Of a DNA stretch of 64,000 nt, positions 60,207 through 64,000 are shown in pieces. The translations under genes were made by a program, and so were the position numbers. Positions within the stretch are counted from its first letter, which is position 1, and each line of letters starts with the position of its first letter. Below the pieces are notes generated by a model. The model saw only the letters and a program-made list of their open reading frames with translations. It was not told the DNA's origin and did not search any database. Source of the DNA: Bugula neritina (lineage: Eukaryota > Bryozoa > Gymnolaemata > Cheilostomatida > Bugulidae); NCBI GenBank assembly GCA_964035545.1, contig OZ037768.1, positions 20,892,700-20,956,699 on the forward strand, in the 5' to 3' direction.

Positions 60207-62417
60207 TTACATGTTCTGCTCAGGCATCACGTAGGAAATGTCATCCCAGGGATGTCTATATAGGCCTTGTTTCAGTCTCCTCTGGTCTAGATAGTGACCT
60301 TCAAAACAACAAGGAAAGAATTAGAGAAAACAGCAGGTAACAGACGGATAAATATAATATCAATAAGTCACAAGTCAAATGGTACAATTCAGATTATGTA
60401 AAAAACCTCACATAACAGGCTTATATTTAATTTTTAGAACGACAGATTGAATATATATAATATTTCAACATTTCAACATCTTTCTCAAAACCCAAGTAGT
60501 TGGAGCAAAGGACTGCTTCAGAGTAAATCATTCATTGTCTGAGGAATCAGAGCATGCGCTGATTGACAGCTGACAGAACCAATGACAACCTTTTCACCTC
60601 CGCTTTAATATTTTAAATGTAAATTACATTGTAAAATTTAAATTCCTTAAAAAGTAGAAAATTTTCTGAAATAGTGACCAAATGCAAAAAAACTTAGGTT
60701 TGGCTGATGAAAAAACGTGATTCGCTGACATGAATGAATTGAGCAGGTTCGCATTGAATGTGGATAGCCGTTCACATTTATTGATATTTTTTTCAAAACC
60801 CTCAGAAAATTGTAGCGCCATCAATCATTCTCCACAGTTGTGGAGGACACAGTAATGGCTTCAGTAGCCAAAAGAACGGCTACTGGGAAAAATATCATGT
60901 CTAAAAATAATCAATCAATTCTAAATTCATCACGTGAACATCTGATGATGTCATCAGTGGATCAGAATGCACTGACAAGATACAAACATACAGCCTTCTT
61001 CGCCAACTTCTTCTGCAATTACCTTGAGATACAAAGTATCAGCCAAGCCTGTGCCATACAAAGTTCACTATTCTGTTGTTTTAGATGTGGGAGCATTGTC
61101 AACGCTTACGCAGGATACTTTAAACGCTGAGAATTGCTAGTTGAAACCAGTTTAGGCGTCGAATAAAATGTTTTGACTGAGCGAGAATTGACATGTCCAA
61201 ATAAAGCCGAGCTACTCCGAGGAAGACTAACTTTCACACCCAATCAGCACGCAGAAGACAGGAAATACGAGGAAAATTGCACAGACTTAGCGAATCACAT
61301 CCCACAGCTGGCTGAGCACCACGGTGACTCATGTAGCCTTAGAGACAGTTACAGAACTCACCGATGAAGCCCATACTCCGTCCCAACACAAACAGACCGT
61401 TGAGGACTCCATTTTCTATCAGCTCCGTGGCCTCTTCCCTGGAACACACGTCACACAAACATGGAAGGAACTATAGTAAATGTTAACATGCAGTATGAAC
61501 CACAGTTCTTGTGTTTTAGTACAGCTTAGCGCATGTGAACCATGAGACCCTTACTGGGAAAGGATAAACTTTAGTATTGATATGTTGAATTGAAGTTCTG
61601 TTGCACAAATATGAAAGAGTTATACTATATTCGTTATTCACATACATGTAAGTCAATTATATACAGTACACATATGTATATATGTGTACTGTGTATAATT
61701 GACTTATAAGTGACATACAGTACATTATGAAGATAGTGTGCATCCAGTACGCATGTACTTAGATTCAGATAATGTATATACAGTAGACATGCACTTGCAT
61801 CATATACAGTAAGTACATACGTCCTTACATACCAATAGTGTTCATACAGTACATCATGCAGATAATGCACATACAGTACAAACGCACTTACACTTGGAAG
61901 AAATAAACATAGGTAAATAGATGTGACAGTAAACTACATGACATTTACCTGGTAAACAGGCCACTGTTACGCAAGAAGTCCACCATGGATACGGCGACGA
62001 ATCCGTCTACATTCAGTATGAGGTTGGGTTTCTACAACAGCACCAGACATGTTACCAGGGTTGGCCTGGCATCAGCCACCCGGTAACTCTACATCTACAA
62101 CAGCTATGAATATTAATCAGAGAGATTGATAAATAATTCTAACTTAGTCTGTGTAGGCAGTGATAAAATGGATTCCCTGCATTAATTTTTTAAAACTTAA
62201 AATTTTTATGTTAATATACCTGATTGTTCAGGTAGGTAATTGCTAATAATTTATGGGTGGAACAATAGAAAGTTATATTTGACATGGAGATAAAATAGAA
62301 GATGCCTTGATGGTAAATGTGGAAGTAGATTATTGGTAAAATTGCTAAATCACACCAACCTACATCTTCCTATTCAACTTACAATTCCTGCAACACTAAA
62401 AATAAACCCTAGAAAAT

Positions 62418-62502
<85 letters not shown>

Positions 62503-62557
62503 CAGTAGTGGTGGTAGTAGTGGTAGTAGTAGTAGCAGTAGTAGTAGTAGTACTAGT

Positions 62558-62631
<74 letters not shown>

Positions 62632-63302
62632 CAGTAGTGGTGGTAGTAGTGGTAGTAGTAGTAGCAGTAGTAGTAGTAGTACTAGTAGCAGCAGCAGCAG
62701 CAGTAGCAGCAGTAGTAGTAGTAGTAGTAGTAGTAGTAGCAGTAGTGGTGGTAGTAGTGGTAGTAGTAGTAGCAGTAGTAGTAGTAGTAGTACTAGTAGC
62801 AGCAGCAGTAGTAGTAGCGGTAGTAGTAGCAGTGGTAGTTGTTGTAGAACTAATAGTAGCAGCAGCAGTAGTAGTAGTAGCAGTAGCAGTAGTACTAGTA
62901 GTGGTAGTAGTAGTAGCGGTAGTAGTAGCAGCAGCAGTAGTACTAGTAGTGGTAATAGTAACAGCTTTACAGACTCAGCAGTTATGATGAACATATGAAT
63001 GACGGAAGCGCTACATGGTTATTTTGAATTTTCTTGATTTGCTCCACAGTTGAGCAAATCAGCACTCCTGTGTCACCTGGGAGCATGCACATGCAGGTAA
63101 GTGTTTGCCAGTTGGACAGTGCACACTAATAGCAAGGATATCAAGTGCAAGGTGATGTACAGTATGATGAGGTAAGAGAGTACTTCACCTTAGATGTCGT
63201 TATCTTTTCCACCTCGAGGGCATAGTCTAACAAGGGGGTGGCTGGGAAATTATCTTTCACATATTCCTTCAGTATTTGAACTCTTTTATCAGGATTATTG
63301 AT
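60207..63302 (-). CDS. ACLY: ATP-citrate lyase, C-terminal exons (partial)
   Basis: ACLY is the cytosolic enzyme that cleaves citrate to acetyl-CoA and oxaloacetate. Four minus-strand exons are present: 63302-63189, 62031-61949, 61438-61362, 60298-60207. The joins are in phase and give about 120 C-terminal residues. Exon order reads [20 protein letters not shown] and [15 protein letters not shown], then [20 protein letters not shown], then [17 protein letters not shown], then [19 protein letters not shown] and SYVMPEQNM*. These follow the citrate-synthase-like C-terminal domain of animal ACLY almost residue for residue. The upstream exon, expected to end in GHRVKS, is not within 63303-64000, so the gene continues beyond the right edge. 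The intron at 62032-63188 carries a long TAG/TAC array, and the one at 61439-61948 a large hairpin. Confidence 0.96.
61649..61706. repeat. 27-bp inverted repeat (hairpin) in an ACLY intron
   Basis: TAAGTCAATTATATACAGTA continues to 61675 and pairs with 61680-61706, with one mismatch and a 4-nt spacer. It is followed by degenerate ACATACAGTACAC repeats to about 61890. Confidence 0.85.
62419..62965. repeat. Long (TAG)n array in an ACLY intron
   Basis: About 545 bp of TAG triplets with AGC, TGG and TAC variants. A block AGCAGTAGTGGTGGTAGTAG...TACTAGTAGCAGC is repeated three times, showing higher-order duplication. On the ACLY sense (minus) strand it reads CTA/TAC. The Ser-, Leu- and Val-rich open frames here are artefacts. 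Confidence 0.95.
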
Positions 63303-64000
63303 CTGTGAAAAATTTAACAGTTTAGTACATAATTTAATAAAATCAAAACAAAACAATAATTTTTATCAGTATGCAGAGGGTAATTTAATATAATTCCTGC
63401 TCTGTTTAGCATATTCCGCTTTTCAAGTCATAGTTTTTACTCCAATTTTGTTTCCAAAACTTGTTCACTTTGAAAAGTTATTGCATACTTTTGTTGACAT
63501 AAATGTACTCGTTGACCACTGATGGAATGCCAGATACACAGACAGGCTGAGTGTCTAAACAGGGCCGCGACTTGCTGACTAATGAATCTTAGGCTGCCGA
63601 TAAATAGGTTTTGGGAGAGAAAGTACCGGAATAGAGAGTTAGACAAGTAGAGTAGCTGCACTGTCCTGTCGTCACCAGATATCAGCAGGCATAAACAAAA
63701 ATATTTGAGGCAAAAAACTGTGGTTTGTCAGCCTAGCTGCTCAATTTAAAGTGTGGGAACATTCTTAAATGGACCAGATAGGCCAACACACAAACACCAA
63801 TTATTTTATTAGTTTTTATAGGACACTAATAAGATGACAGACGTGCAACTTGTTACAATGACATCTAATAATAAACCCTGTGAGTTTCAATAAAATGGCT
63901 GCCTGCATACATTATAATTGAGGTGGCGCTTTAGCTTAGATAGTATGTGTATTAACTGCTAATGTAACGGGCATTGTCCATCCGCCTCACAAAAAGAAAA
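63303..64000. other. ACLY intron sequence at the right edge, no exon seen
   Basis: The next upstream ACLY exon is not recognisable here on the minus strand. The 74-aa minus-strand open frame at 63437-63661 has no similarity to ACLY. The region is therefore taken as the remainder of an intron. Confidence 0.5.

Noticed and set aside
60840-61130. 96-aa + strand open frame beginning [12 protein letters not shown]
   Set aside because: Lies within an ACLY intron on the opposite strand, shows no family resemblance and has no splice or promoter support.
62333-62998. A 221-aa poly-Ser open frame and its antisense poly-Leu counterpart
   Set aside because: Pure product of the (TAG)n array inside an ACLY intron, with no start context or non-repeat protein sequence.
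63437-63661. Minus-strand 74-aa frame as a possible upstream ACLY exon
   Set aside because: It does not resemble the ACLY segment that should precede INNPDKR, and the exon borders do not fit.

Overview
The window is AT-rich, intron-rich animal nuclear DNA. The genes have spliceosomal introns of roughly 50 bp to 5 kb, and the proteins are metazoan: casein kinase 1 gamma, PCLAF/PAF15, the bHLH-zipper repressor MNT, three secreted TGF-beta superfamily ligands and ATP-citrate lyase. Nothing fixes the species. A non-vertebrate animal is likely, and a sponge or another early-branching or marine invertebrate is plausible but not shown. Gene models were built by hand: each exon was joined where GT/AG sites and codon phase agree, and every complete model adds up to an open frame.

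Layout. 1-1765 holds a probable hAT-type non-autonomous element and the last exon of an unidentified + gene. 2023-9780 (+) is CSNK1G in ten exons, ending in a Cys/poly-Lys membrane-anchor tail. 10631-12518 (-) is PCLAF in four exons, convergent with CSNK1G. 13188-26878 (+) is MNT in nine exons, divergent from PCLAF across a 669-bp shared promoter region. 28546-30160 and 31478-33259 (+) are tandem paralogous TGF-beta ligands of the nine-cysteine, myostatin/GDF11-like type, each with three exons and the same intron phases. 33260-45809 is a 12.5-kb stretch where I see no gene. 45810-48088 (+) holds a THAP zinc-finger half-exon and, beyond a large (TAC)n array, exons of a P-element/THAP9-type transposase whose middle is missing. 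48089-54353 shows no gene. 54354-57217 (+) is a third, divergent TGF-beta-type ligand in two exons. 60207 to beyond 63302 (-) is the C-terminal end of ACLY; its upstream exons lie past the right edge.

Functional themes. CK1 gamma acts at the plasma membrane in Wnt signalling. MNT is a Max-partner repressor at CACGTG E-boxes, and four such boxes cluster around its own start and the shared PCLAF promoter. PCLAF is a PCNA-binding replication factor; here it keeps the histone-H3-like N-terminus and both lysines known as UHRF1 targets in mammals. The three ligands form a loose TGF-beta cluster.

Repeats. ACT-class trinucleotide arrays (sense-strand TAC/CTA in all three host genes), a TA-flanked MITE family with three intronic copies, a second fold-back family, hAT-like ends and an 18-unit minisatellite that runs into the 3' splice site of MNT exon 7 account for most of the non-coding structure.
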